A stretch of DNA of 64,000 bases from Streptomyces sp. T12 (GTDB lineage Bacteria; Actinomycetota; Actinomycetes; Streptomycetales; Streptomycetaceae). The DNA lies in the NCBI RefSeq assembly GCF_028736035.1, contig NZ_CP117866.1, positions 62,001 to 126,000 of the forward strand, written 5' to 3'. This document shows, in pieces, positions 34,906 through 43,499 of the stretch (positions are counted from its first letter, which is position 1; each line of letters begins with the position of its first letter). A model generated the notes under the pieces. It was not told the origin of the DNA, did not search any database, and saw nothing but the letters and a program-made list of their open reading frames with translations. The position numbers were made by a program, and so were the translations under genes.

Positions 34906-35319
34906 TCACCTCCCCATCGGCGGATGCGGCATCGCGGCCCGGTCGCCCTCGTACACCGTCCGCAGCCGCGCCTCTCGTATCGCATGGGCCGCTGGAACCA
35001 GCAACAGCAGTTCGTGCGGGTCCTGCTCGGACAGGAACCAGCCCACCTTCACCACATGCCCGGCGACGGGCACCCTGCGCGCAACGACCGGCCAGTGGGT
35101 GGGATTCACCGTGACCCGGGTGATCCGCCCCCACAGCGGATCCAGTACGGCGGTCAGGGAGGGGAGTTCCGCCCCGAGATCGCGGGAGCGGGGCCACCAT
35201 GCGCCGTCCAGCAGAGCCGGTGCGGGACCGGCGGGAGCCAGCGACAGACGGAGAGAGGACGAGGAGAACGAGCGGTCATCGGCTTCGACTGCCGGCGGGA
35301 GGGAAATGGTCGCAGTCAT
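34906..35319 (-). CDS. DUF5994-family protein
   Basis: Protein of 137 residues, unknown function. LDGAWWPRSRDLGAELPSL, WGRITRVTVNPTHWP and the ending with hydrophobic LLLLVPAAHAIREA are shared with the next gene upstream (35479). This WWPRS pattern marks the DUF5994 family, common and multicopy in Streptomyces. No signal peptide. It is followed after eight bases by the small membrane protein. Confidence 0.72.
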   Translation of the reverse strand: MTATISLPPAVEADDRSFSSSSLRLSLAPAGPAPALLDGAWWPRSRDLGAELPSLTAVLDPLWGRITRVTVNPTHWPVVARRVPVAGHVVKVGWFLSEQDPHELLLLVPAAHAIREARLRTVYEGDRAAMPHPPMGR

Positions 35320-35478
35320 GACGCGGACCCTGCCCCGGGCCGACCGCAACCGGCCCGGAATATTCAATCGCCGAAAACGACACGAGCCTGGAAGCCGGTG
35401 CGCGAATTATCCTCGGTTACTTCAGCCTACTCTCCGGATACGCCCGATGGGCCTTACGGCCAACGGAGAAACGTCCCG

Positions 35479-35877
35479 TCACACGGGATCGCCCGCGGCA
35501 GCCGCCATGAGCGGTTCCGCGGCCGCCTCGCTGGTATCGGGAGGCACGACCAGCAGGTCCCAGCGCCCCCGGCCGGGGGCGAGCAGGACGATCGTGTGCG
35601 GGGCGGATGCCGCCACGGTCCTGCGCAGTCGCACGACCTGGTTGGAGACGAGCATCCGGCCGGGCACCGCGGACCACGTCGCCCCGTGGACGGTGACGCT
35701 GGTGATGTGACCCCACGTGCGCGGCAACCCGGCGAGCAGCCGGGGGAGTTCGGCGAGCAGGTCGTACGAACGGGGCCACCACGCTCCGTCGATGGGCCGG
35801 GGCATGCCGCCGTGGGGAGCCAGGCGCAGGCGTAGGAGGGGGTGTGAGGGGGGCGGGGATTGCAGTGCGGTGGTCAT
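35479..35877 (-). CDS. DUF5994-family protein, paralogue
   Basis: Protein of 132 residues, homologous along its length to the product at 34906: IDGAWWPRSYDLLAELPRL, WGHITSVTVHGATW and HTIVLLAPGR. It lies 159 bases upstream of its paralogue, same strand, suggesting a local duplication. ATG at 35877 follows the desaturase stop by 55 bases. Function unknown. Confidence 0.72.
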   Translation of the reverse strand: MTTALQSPPPSHPLLRLRLAPHGGMPRPIDGAWWPRSYDLLAELPRLLAGLPRTWGHITSVTVHGATWSAVPGRMLVSNQVVRLRRTVAASAPHTIVLLAPGRGRWDLLVVPPDTSEAAAEPLMAAAAGDPV

Positions 35878-35932
35878 GAAAGCTCCTGGTGACAGCCGTG
35901 CGGCGGAGGATGCGGGAGGCGTGTGGCCGGTG

Positions 35933-36934
35933 TCAGGCGCGGCGGGCCGCGACCCGCTCCGCCGTCGGCCAGCGCACGTCGTGCACCCAGCCGAGGCGTT
36001 CGAGGAGGCGGATCACGGCGGCGGAGGGGTCGAGCTGGCCGCGGTCGACGCCGTGGCGGGCGCTGGTGGGGTCGGCGTGGTGGAGGTTGTGCCAGCTCTC
36101 GCCGAACGAGAGCAGGGCGAGGGGCCACAGATTGGTGGCCCGGTCGTGGCGCCGGGTGCGGAACGGACGCTCACCGATCATGTGACAGAGCGAGTTCACG
36201 CTCCAGGTGACGTGGTGCAGCAGCGCGATGCGCACAAGTCCCGCCCACAGCAGGGCACTCACGCCGTACAGCCACGTGCCGCCGATGGCCCAGCCCACCG
36301 CGAACGGCAGGGCGAGCGTGAGGACGCACAGCGCCGGGAAGGCACGGGCGACGGCACGGATGTCGCGGTCGGCCAGCAGGTCGGGGGCGTAACGCTCCGG
36401 CGGCGTACGGTCGTTGCGGAACAGCCAGCCGACGTGCGCGTGGAGCAGACCGCGCAACTGGCCGCGCAGATGCGTGCCGTAGCGGTACGGGGAGTGCGGG
36501 TCGCCGGGCCGGTCGGTGAAGGCGTGATGGCGGCGATGGGTGGCGACCCAGCCGATGACATCGCCCTGGAAACTCATCGACCCTGCCACCGCGAGCGCGA
36601 TGCGCACGGGACGGACGGCCCGGTAGCCGCCGTGGGTGAGGCCACGGTGGAATCCGACCGTCACGCCGAGGCCCGTGATCGTGTAGAGGACGAGGGCGAT
36701 CACGATGTCGGCGGGATGGATGAGACTCCCCCACAGGAGCCAGCCGGCGAGACCGATCGCCACGAACGGCAGGACGACGATCACCGCCGTCACCATGACG
36801 TACAGCCGCTCCCCGCCGTCGCGCGCGAGTGCCGGGCCGTCCGGCGGGAAGGGGGACGTCCCGTCGTAGCCCTGGGGCGGCGGGGCGGGGTCCGACGGTG
36901 TGACCGTCGCGGACGTGGTCGGACTGAGTGGCAT
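35933..36934 (-). CDS. Acyl-CoA delta-9-type fatty-acid desaturase
   Basis: Membrane di-iron desaturase of 333 residues. The three histidine boxes are HRGLTH, HRRHH and HNLHH. Four hydrophobic spans and the FHRGLTHGGY and WVATHRRHHAFTD contexts are of the stearoyl-CoA type. It introduces a cis double bond in acyl chains, adjusting membrane fluidity. GGAG lies eight bases before ATG at 36934. It may be transcribed with the DUF5994 genes downstream. Confidence 0.92.
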   Translation of the reverse strand: MPLSPTTSATVTPSDPAPPPQGYDGTSPFPPDGPALARDGGERLYVMVTAVIVVLPFVAIGLAGWLLWGSLIHPADIVIALVLYTITGLGVTVGFHRGLTHGGYRAVRPVRIALAVAGSMSFQGDVIGWVATHRRHHAFTDRPGDPHSPYRYGTHLRGQLRGLLHAHVGWLFRNDRTPPERYAPDLLADRDIRAVARAFPALCVLTLALPFAVGWAIGGTWLYGVSALLWAGLVRIALLHHVTWSVNSLCHMIGERPFRTRRHDRATNLWPLALLSFGESWHNLHHADPTSARHGVDRGQLDPSAAVIRLLERLGWVHDVRWPTAERVAARRA

Positions 36935-37184
36935 ACGTGGCTCCTCGGCCTGGATGCGGATGGCGCGGCCGGGGTCACGGGCTGCCCATGTGAGGACGGG
37001 TGGCGTGCTGTGGAAGCACGTGGTCCGGTGAACTCCGGAACACGAGACGACGGTCCGGAACCGGTCCGAATTCCGGCATACGAAAAGTCCTCGGCCCGTC
37101 CACCGTACTCCCGCCGTGCTGCCGTCGGGGGCCGGCCGGTCGTCCGGCTCAAGGGTTTCTGCCTCACGGACCGCCTGACAGCGA

Positions 37185-37345
37185 GGTCTGCACAGGTAGT
37201 TGCCCTCGGTGATGATCACGGGGATCGCGCGTGGCACCGGCAGGGCCGAGTGGATGGACTCCTCGATCCCGCGGCCGAAGTCAGCCTGGCCAGGGGCGAC
37301 TTGCCCGCGCCCGGTGCGCCGGTGATGCCGGGGATCCGCCGCCCA
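37185..37345 (-). pseudogene. Nucleoside/nucleotide kinase remnant
   Basis: On the minus strand one frame gives RRIPGITGAPGAGKSPLA, a P-loop; a second frame then gives FGRGIEESIHSALPVPRAIP followed by VIITEGNYL. These are two separated parts of the uridine-kinase-like nucleoside/nucleotide kinase family, fused by an internal deletion with a frameshift; both gene ends are missing. Such kinases often accompany sugar ABC operons, like the one starting at 37651. Confidence 0.7.
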
Positions 37346-37440
37346 CCCCGGCCGGCGAGGGCGCCACGCGGGCTTCCTGCGCTGCGCGTCCGTCAGGGCG
37401 GTCCAACCATAAAGTCAGGAAAAATATCTCGCAAGATGTG

Positions 37441-37470
37441 TTAACAACGGCGCAGTGTCCTGCTAATAAT
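37441..37470 (+). promoter_or_regulatory. Strong housekeeping-type promoter for the polyol importer
   Basis: TTAACA at 37441-37446, a 17-base spacer, and TGC-TAATAAT ending at 37470 (extended -10). It is in an unusually AT-rich patch (37405-37480) and lies 181 bases before the solute-binding lipoprotein. ATCT and AGAT with a four-base centre at 37426-37437 could be a regulator half-site pair. The region 37346-37650 holds no gene. Confidence 0.6.
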
Positions 37471-37650
37471 TCCGCCATCGATATCGGCGCCCACACCCCA
37501 GGGCCGCATCCACACCCCGCCTCCCCTCCCCCGCCGAGCCTCAGCCGAGGCCCCGGCGAACCCCGATGAGCGGCTGCTCCCGACGAGCGGCACCGCCGCG
37601 GGAGCCCCCTACGCCGTTTCCCGACCCACCCGCACGAGAGGTCCCCCGTC

Positions 37651-39000
37651 ATGCGATCGACCAGATACGCCCTCATCGCCGGCGCCGCCGCCGGCGCCCT
37701 GCTCGCCACCGCCTGTTCCGGAGCGGGAGCAGGCGGATCCTCGGGCGGCGGCAAGAGCATCAACGTGCTGATGGTGGGCAACCCGCAGATGGAGGACATC
37801 GCGAAGCTCACGAAGGACAACTTCACCAAGGACACCGGGATCAAGGTGAACTTCACGATCCTTCCGGAGAACGAGCTGCGCGACAAAGTCACCCAGGACA
37901 TCGCCACCCAGGCCGGTCAGTACGACGTGGCCACCATCGGCGCCTACGAGGTACCCATCTGGGAGAAGAACGGCTGGCTGCACGATCTCGGCACCTACGC
38001 CGACAGGGATGCGAGCTTCGACAAGGCCGACCTGCTCAAGCCGATGGTGCAGTCGATGTCCGGCTCGGACGGCAAGCTCTACGCCCTGCCGTTCTATGGC
38101 GAGTCCTCCTTCCTCATGTACAACAAGGACGTCATGAAGGCGAAGGGCATCACCGTGCCCGAGCGCCCGACCTGGCAGCAGATAGCCGACATCGCGGCCA
38201 AGGTCGACGGCGCGGAGCCCGGGATGCGGGGCATCTGCCTGCGCGGTCTGGCCGGTTGGGGCGAGCTGGGGGCTCCGCTGACGAGCGTGGTCAACACCTT
38301 CGGGGGCACCTGGTTCACCAAGGACTGGAAGGCCCAGGTCGACAGCCCGGAATTCAAGAAGGCGACCAACTTCTACGTCGACCTGGTCCGCGAGCACGGT
38401 GAGGCGGGCGCGGCGCAGGCCGGCTTCACCGAGTGCCTCAACGCCATGAGCCAGAAGAAGGTCGCGATGTGGTACGACGCGACCAGCGCGGCCGGGTCGC
38501 TGGAGGACTCCAGCTCCAGCAAGATCGCCGGTCATGTCGGCTACGCGTACGCGCCGACCGTCGAGACGGACAGCAGTGGCTGGCTGTGGGCCTGGTCGTG
38601 GGCCATGCCGAAGACCACGAAGAACGCCGACGCCGCCTCGAAGTTCATGCTGTGGGCCTCCAGCAAGGAGTACGAGAAGCTGGTCGGCGAGAAGCTCGGC
38701 TGGGCGCGCGTCCCGGCCGGCAAGCGGGCCAGCACGTACGAGATCCCGCAGTACCAGAAGGCCGCCGGTTCGTTCGGTGACATCACGCTGAAGTCCATCG
38801 AGGCGGCCGACCCGGCCAACCCGGGTGTCCAGCCCAGGCCGACCGTGGGCATCCAGTACGTGGCCATCCCCGAGTTCCAGGACCTGGGCACCAAGGTCAC
38901 CCAGGAGATCTCCGCCGCCATCGCCGGCAAGACCAGCGTGGACAAGGCGCTGAACGACGGCCAGAAGCTCGCCGAGGACGTCGCCAAGAACTACCAGTGA
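37651..39000 (+). CDS. Sugar/polyol ABC transporter substrate-binding lipoprotein
   Basis: Lipoprotein of 449 residues. The signal ends in the lipobox LATAC (Cys about residue 22), followed by a Gly/Ser linker and a Family 1 solute-binding fold: INVLMVGNPQMEDIAKL, TQDIATQAGQYDVATIGAYE, LYALPFYGESSFLMYNKDVM. It is most like polyol (mannitol/sorbitol, SmoE/MtlE type) receptors, consistent with the dehydrogenase genes downstream. It is first in an operon with two permeases. No ATPase gene is present; in Streptomyces a shared MsiK-type ATPase serves such importers. Confidence 0.88.
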   Translation: MRSTRYALIAGAAAGALLATACSGAGAGGSSGGGKSINVLMVGNPQMEDIAKLTKDNFTKDTGIKVNFTILPENELRDKVTQDIATQAGQYDVATIGAYEVPIWEKNGWLHDLGTYADRDASFDKADLLKPMVQSMSGSDGKLYALPFYGESSFLMYNKDVMKAKGITVPERPTWQQIADIAAKVDGAEPGMRGICLRGLAGWGELGAPLTSVVNTFGGTWFTKDWKAQVDSPEFKKATNFYVDLVREHGEAGAAQAGFTECLNAMSQKKVAMWYDATSAAGSLEDSSSSKIAGHVGYAYAPTVETDSSGWLWAWSWAMPKTTKNADAASKFMLWASSKEYEKLVGEKLGWARVPAGKRASTYEIPQYQKAAGSFGDITLKSIEAADPANPGVQPRPTVGIQYVAIPEFQDLGTKVTQEISAAIAGKTSVDKALNDGQKLAEDVAKNYQ

Positions 39001-39007
39001 CCGTCAC

Positions 39008-39037
39008 CGCCCGGCCGGCCTCGGCGCCGGCCGGGCG
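39008..39037 (+). promoter_or_regulatory. Stem-loop between receptor and permease genes
   Basis: CGCCCGGCCGGC at 39008-39019 pairs with GCCGGCCGGGCG at 39026-39037 over a six-base loop. It lies directly after the receptor stop and before the permease start. In sugar importer operons such a hairpin stabilises the upstream mRNA or partly terminates, giving excess receptor over permease. Confidence 0.7.
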
Positions 39038-39078
39038 TCGCTTCCCCCTACCCGGCCGTCACTGGCGGAGGAAAGTCC

Positions 39079-40038
39079 ATGACCACGCTCACCGCCCCCC
39101 TCAAGACAGCACCCCCACCCGCCCGTACCCACAAGTCCTCGGGCATCAGCAAGTGGAAGCGCCGCATCCCCCTGCTGCCGGCGCTGATCTTCACCATCGT
39201 CGTCACGCAGCTGCCCTTCGTGGCCACGCTCGTGATCTCCACCTTCCAGTGGAACATCCTCAAGCCGGGCGACCGGCACTTCGTCGGCCTGTCCAACTTC
39301 ACGTTCGTCTTCACCGACGAACGGCTGCGCACGGCGGTGCTCAACACCGTCGTACTCACCGCGTCGGTGGTCATGATCAGCGTGCTCCTCGGCCTCGGGC
39401 TGGCGATGCTGCTCGACCGCCGGTTCGTGGGCCGCGGCTTGGCGCGCACCCTGCTCATCGCGCCGTTCCTGGTGATGCCGGTCGCGGCGGCGCTGCTGTG
39501 GAAGCACGCCATCTACAACCCCGACTACGGCCTTCTCAACGGCACCCTCAACGCCGTCTACCAGTTCTTCGGCGCCGACCACGGCCCCACCATCGACTGG
39601 ATCTCGTCGTACCCCATGCCCGCCGTCGTGGTGTCGCTGGTCTGGCAGTGGACCCCGTTCATGATGCTGATCCTGCTGGCCGGGCTGCAGGCGCAGCCCG
39701 GTGACGTCCTGGAGGCGGCCCGCATGGACGGGGCGTCGGCCATGGCGACCTTCCGCTTCATCACGCTGCCGCATCTGCGCCAGTACATCGAGCTGGGCGT
39801 GCTGCTCGGCACGATCTACGTCGTGCAGACCTTCGACGCGGTCTACACCATCACCCAGGGCGGCCCCGGCTCCCAGACCACCAACCTGCCCTACGAGATC
39901 TACCTGACCATGTTCCGCAAGTACGAGTACGGCCAGGCGGCCGCCGCCGGTGTCGTCGTCGTACTCGGCTCGATCGTGATCGCGACCTTCGCGCTGCGCA
40001 CCATCGCGTCGCTGTTCCGCGAGGAGGTATCCCGATGA
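39079..40038 (+). CDS. Sugar/polyol ABC transporter permease (first)
   Basis: Six-helix permease of 319 residues, MalF/SmoF type. The cytoplasmic EAA loop reads EAARMDGASAMATFRFITLP. GGAGG precedes ATG at 39079. A 40-residue basic cytoplasmic N-terminus precedes helix 1 (LLPALIFTIVVTQLPFVATL). It forms the channel with the next permease; their genes overlap by four bases (ATGA). Confidence 0.92.
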   Translation: MTTLTAPLKTAPPPARTHKSSGISKWKRRIPLLPALIFTIVVTQLPFVATLVISTFQWNILKPGDRHFVGLSNFTFVFTDERLRTAVLNTVVLTASVVMISVLLGLGLAMLLDRRFVGRGLARTLLIAPFLVMPVAAALLWKHAIYNPDYGLLNGTLNAVYQFFGADHGPTIDWISSYPMPAVVVSLVWQWTPFMMLILLAGLQAQPGDVLEAARMDGASAMATFRFITLPHLRQYIELGVLLGTIYVVQTFDAVYTITQGGPGSQTTNLPYEIYLTMFRKYEYGQAAAAGVVVVLGSIVIATFALRTIASLFREEVSR

Positions 40039-40919
40039 CTCACGCAGCAGCCGTCGCCCCCGGGGCAAGGCTCAACAAGCTCCTCCGACGACGCGACGAC
40101 CACGGCGGTGCGCCACGGCTGTCGCCGCTTTGGACCTTCGTCGCCTGGCTCGCCACGCTGGTGTTCTTCGCGCCCGTGGCGTGGATGGTGCTCACTTCCT
40201 TCCACCAGGAGGCGGACGCGGCGACCAACCCGCCGGCCCCCTTCGCCCCCTTCACCTTCGACCAGTACAAGCTGCTGTTCAGCCGGGACATCACCCCGTT
40301 CCTCCTCAACTCGGCCATGGCCAGCGTCATTTCGACGCTTCTGGTGCTCGCCCTGGCGGTGCCGGCGGCGTACGCGCTGTCCATCAAGCCGGTCAAGAAG
40401 TGGACCGACGTGATGTTCTTCTTCCTGTCCACCAAGTTCCTGCCCGCCATCGCGGCCCTGCTGCCGGTCTACCTGATCGTCCAAGAGGTCGGGATGCTGG
40501 ACAACGTGTGGACGCTGATCGTCCTCTACACCGCCATGAATCTGCCGATCGCGGTGTGGATGATGCGCTCGTTCCTCGCCGAGGTCCCCAAGGAGATCCT
40601 GGAGGCGGCCGAGGTCGACGGCGCCAACCTCCTCACCGTGCTGTGGCGGGTCGTGGCACCCGTCGCCATGCCGGGACTCGCCGCCACCTCGCTGATCTGC
40701 TTCATCTTCAGCTGGAACGAGTTCATGTTCGCCGTCAACCTCACCGCGACGAACGCGTCGACCGCACCGGTCTTCCTCGTCGGCTTCATCACCAACGAGG
40801 GCCTGTTCCTCGCCCGGCTGTGCGCGGCGGCCACGCTGGTCTCCCTGCCCGTCCTCATTGCCGGATTCGCCGCCCAGGACAAGCTCGTTCGCGGCCTCTC
40901 CCTGGGAGCCGTTAAGTGA
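40035..40919 (+). CDS. Sugar/polyol ABC transporter permease (second)
   Basis: Six-helix permease of 294 residues, MalG/SmoG type. The EAA loop reads EAAEVDGANLLTVLWRVVAP. It overlaps the first permease gene by ATGA and its own stop overlaps the dehydrogenase remnant by GTGA, so all were one translational unit. Helix 1 is LSPLWTFVAWLATLVFFAPV. Confidence 0.92.
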   Translation: MTHAAAVAPGARLNKLLRRRDDHGGAPRLSPLWTFVAWLATLVFFAPVAWMVLTSFHQEADAATNPPAPFAPFTFDQYKLLFSRDITPFLLNSAMASVISTLLVLALAVPAAYALSIKPVKKWTDVMFFFLSTKFLPAIAALLPVYLIVQEVGMLDNVWTLIVLYTAMNLPIAVWMMRSFLAEVPKEILEAAEVDGANLLTVLWRVVAPVAMPGLAATSLICFIFSWNEFMFAVNLTATNASTAPVFLVGFITNEGLFLARLCAAATLVSLPVLIAGFAAQDKLVRGLSLGAVK

Positions 40920-41337
40920 GAGCAGCCGTCCAGCTCGCCAAGGCCACCGGCGCCGCGAGCGTCGACGTCGTCGTCGTCGTCGACATGAACGCGGAACGCC
41001 TGGCCACGGCACGGCAGTTGGGCTGTTCCGCCGTTGCCACATCCGCCGACGAGCTCGAACGACCGCCCTACGGCTGGGATCTGGTCGTCGACGCCACCGG
41101 CAACGCCAAGGCCAAGGCCAAGGCCATCCAGGATGCCCTCGGCCGGGTCGGCAAAGGCGGCACCTACCTGCAGTTCGGCGTCGAACGCGCCGCGGACCTC
41201 TTCGCCACCGGCGTCATCGACCCGGACGTCTTCATCAGCGACCGCCTCCCGCCGGCCGTGTTCCCGGACGCGATCGCCCGCTTCCAGGCGGGCATCGCCG
41301 CAAGATCCAGATCCAGCCCGGACTCAAGGACACATAG
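40916..41337 (+). pseudogene. Internally deleted zinc alcohol dehydrogenase
   Basis: GTG at 40916 overlaps the permease stop, as in an intact operon. The frame reads MRAAV and then jumps straight to VQLAKATGAAS of the NAD-binding domain, so about 170 residues holding the zinc ligands are missing. A second gap joins TYLQFGV to ERAADLFATGV. Near 41300 a frameshift moves the ending RRKIQIQPGLKDT (stop at 41337) out of frame. Short expansions are visible (VVVVV near 40972, KAKAKA near 41113). It cannot encode an active dehydrogenase; the intact one follows at 41452. Confidence 0.8.
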
Positions 41338-41451
41338 GACCCGCGGCGCAATCCCTGCACGTCTCCCCCACCCGTCGAGCCGCGCATTGTTGCCCACTCC
41401 GCCGCCGGCGCCGGCGCCGCCCGACCGCACCCGAAACGGAGCACCACCCCC

Positions 41452-42486
41452 ATGTCCCAACAGATCCGCCGTGTCCTCGTCCGGTCGATCGACGACATCA
41501 CCGTCGAGCATGTCCCCGCGCCGACCGCCGACGAGGGCGAACTCCTCGTCCGCACCGCCGTGGTGGGCGTGTGCGGCTCCGACACCCACGCCGCCCAGGG
41601 CCGCCACCCGTTCATGCCCCTTCCCTACCACCCCGGACACGAGGCGGTCGGCGTCGTCGCCGCCGTCGCCTCAGGCACCGACGGGTTCGCCCCGGGCGAC
41701 CGGATCATCGTCGAGCCGAACCTGTACTGCGGGCAGTGCCCCCAGTGCCGTACCGGCCGCTACAACATCTGCGAGGAGCTGAAGGTCTTCGGATGCCAGA
41801 CCCCCGGCGCCATGACCGACCTGTTCACCATCCCCGCCGACCGCGTCCACCACATCCCCGAGGGCATGACCGACATCGAGGCCGCACTCGTCGAACCACT
41901 GGCCACCCCGGTGCACGCCGTGGCCAAGGCCGGTGACCTCACCGGACGTACCGTGGCCGTCCTCGGCGCCGGACCCATCGGGCTGCTCGTGCTCGCCGCC
42001 GCCCGGCACGCGGGCGCCGCGAAGATCGCCGTCACCGACCTGCTGCCGGGCAAGCGGGAGCGCGCCCTGCGTCTCGGCGCCGACGCCGCCCTGCCCGCCG
42101 ACGCCGCCGACCTCACCGAGCAGGCCCGGGCGGCGCTCGGCGGAGCGGTCGACGTGGTCTTCGACTGCGTGGCCCGCGAGCAGTCCATGGCCCAGGCCAC
42201 CGACCTGGTCACCAAGGGCGGCCGGATCATCGTCGTCGGCGTCGGCGCCGCCGGAACCACCCCCGTACGCCTCGATCTGATCCAGGACCGCGAGATCAGC
42301 GTCGAAGGCACGCTGATGTACACGGCCGACGACTACCGCACCGCCATCGCCCTGATCGCCTCCGGCGCCGTCGACACCGACGAGATCGTCACCGCCACCT
42401 TCCCCTTGGAAGAGGCGGCCAAGGCCTTCACCGCCTCGCTCGCCCCCGAACACGTCAAGGTCTTGGTCACCGTGGAAGCGCCCTAG
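41452..42486 (+). CDS. Zinc-dependent polyol/alcohol dehydrogenase
   Basis: Medium-chain dehydrogenase of 344 residues. Catalytic zinc: C41 (GVCGSD) and H63-E64 (GHEAVG). Structural zinc: C93, C96, C99 and C107. NAD fold: VLGAGPIGLLVLAAARHAGA. It is most like sorbitol/xylitol (L-iditol) dehydrogenases, fitting a polyol importer. It starts 114 bases after the dehydrogenase remnant and probably took over or complements its role. It oxidises the imported polyol to a ketose. Confidence 0.9.
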   Translation: MSQQIRRVLVRSIDDITVEHVPAPTADEGELLVRTAVVGVCGSDTHAAQGRHPFMPLPYHPGHEAVGVVAAVASGTDGFAPGDRIIVEPNLYCGQCPQCRTGRYNICEELKVFGCQTPGAMTDLFTIPADRVHHIPEGMTDIEAALVEPLATPVHAVAKAGDLTGRTVAVLGAGPIGLLVLAAARHAGAAKIAVTDLLPGKRERALRLGADAALPADAADLTEQARAALGGAVDVVFDCVAREQSMAQATDLVTKGGRIIVVGVGAAGTTPVRLDLIQDREISVEGTLMYTADDYRTAIALIASGAVDTDEIVTATFPLEEAAKAFTASLAPEHVKVLVTVEAP

Positions 42487-42585
42487 TGGCCGCTGAGAGC
42501 GGCCGGCCGGGCCCGCTGGGCCGGGCGGAAGCAGGCAGCCGTCGGCAGACGACGGCTCCCGGCCCCTCCCGGACCGTGTGCGAGA

Positions 42586-42599
42586 CTTCGAGGTCGAAG
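42586..42599. promoter_or_regulatory. Palindrome upstream of the DeoR gene
   Basis: CTTCGA and TCGAAG around a GG centre form a 14-bp palindrome in the 206-base gap before the DeoR-family gene, 94 bases from its start. It could be an autoregulatory operator. Confidence 0.35.
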
Positions 42600-42692
42600 C
42601 CTCCAGCCGTCGCCACGCGCCGCGAGGCTGTCACAGCACGGCCGCCCACAGCCGCGCCATGGACGCAGAACGCAGAGACGGGGAGAGCTGTA

Positions 42693-43499
42693 GTGCCCGC
42701 CAGGACTCGGTCGTCGCAGGCCGCCGTGGAGGAGCGGCGTCAGTCCGTGCTGCGCCACGTCGTCGAACACGGCGAGACCCGGATCGACGAACTCGCCGAC
42801 CACTTCGGCGTCAGCCTGATGACGATGCACCGCGACCTCGACGACCTCGTCCGGCGCTCCCTTCTCCGCAAGGAGCGCGGCCGGGCCGTCCCCTTCCCGG
42901 CGGTGCTCATGGAAACGGCGACCCGCTTCCGAGAAGGCGCCGCCATCTCGGCCAAGGAGGCCCTGTGCCATGCCGCACTCGGCCACATCAGGCCCGGCAG
43001 CACGGTCCTCATGGACGACTCCACCACCCTCTTCCCCCTCGCACCCGCCCTGGCCGAGCTTGAGCAGATCACCGTCGTCACCAACTCGGTCGGCCTGGCA
43101 CAGCGTCTGGGGTCCGCGCCGGGCCTGGACGTCACCCTGCTCGGCGGGCGCTACCACGCCGACTTCAATTCCTGCACGGGCCCCGAGCTCACCCGTACCC
43201 TCTCCCGCATCCACGCCGACCTCGCCCTGATGTCCGCCACCGCCGTCCACGCGGGCCGGCTCTTCCACCCCCTGAGCGAATACGTCGAGGTCAAGCTGGC
43301 CATGCTCGAATCCGCCGAGCGGGCCCTGCTCCTCGTGGACCACTCGAAGTTCGGCAAGACCGCCACCCACGCGTACGGCACGGTGGCCGACTACGCCACG
43401 GTCATCACCGACACCGGCACCCCCGACACCGAGATCGCGGCCCTCCGCGATCTCGGCGTCCCCGTCGAAGCCGTCGACCCCGGAGAGCACGCCCCGTGA
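42693..43499 (+). CDS. DeoR-family transcriptional regulator
   Basis: Regulator of 268 residues. The DeoR helix-turn-helix is RQSVLRHVVEHGETRIDELA, then HFGVSLMTMHRDLDDL. The C-terminal DeoRC sensor (about 75-255) has GSTVLMDDSTTLFPLAPAL and VTNSVGLAQRL, normally binding a sugar phosphate. GGGGAG precedes GTG at 42693 by six bases. Its stop overlaps the HAD hydrolase start (GTGA), a coupled pair. It probably controls the importer operon upstream. Confidence 0.92.
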   Translation: MPARTRSSQAAVEERRQSVLRHVVEHGETRIDELADHFGVSLMTMHRDLDDLVRRSLLRKERGRAVPFPAVLMETATRFREGAAISAKEALCHAALGHIRPGSTVLMDDSTTLFPLAPALAELEQITVVTNSVGLAQRLGSAPGLDVTLLGGRYHADFNSCTGPELTRTLSRIHADLALMSATAVHAGRLFHPLSEYVEVKLAMLESAERALLLVDHSKFGKTATHAYGTVADYATVITDTGTPDTEIAALRDLGVPVEAVDPGEHAP

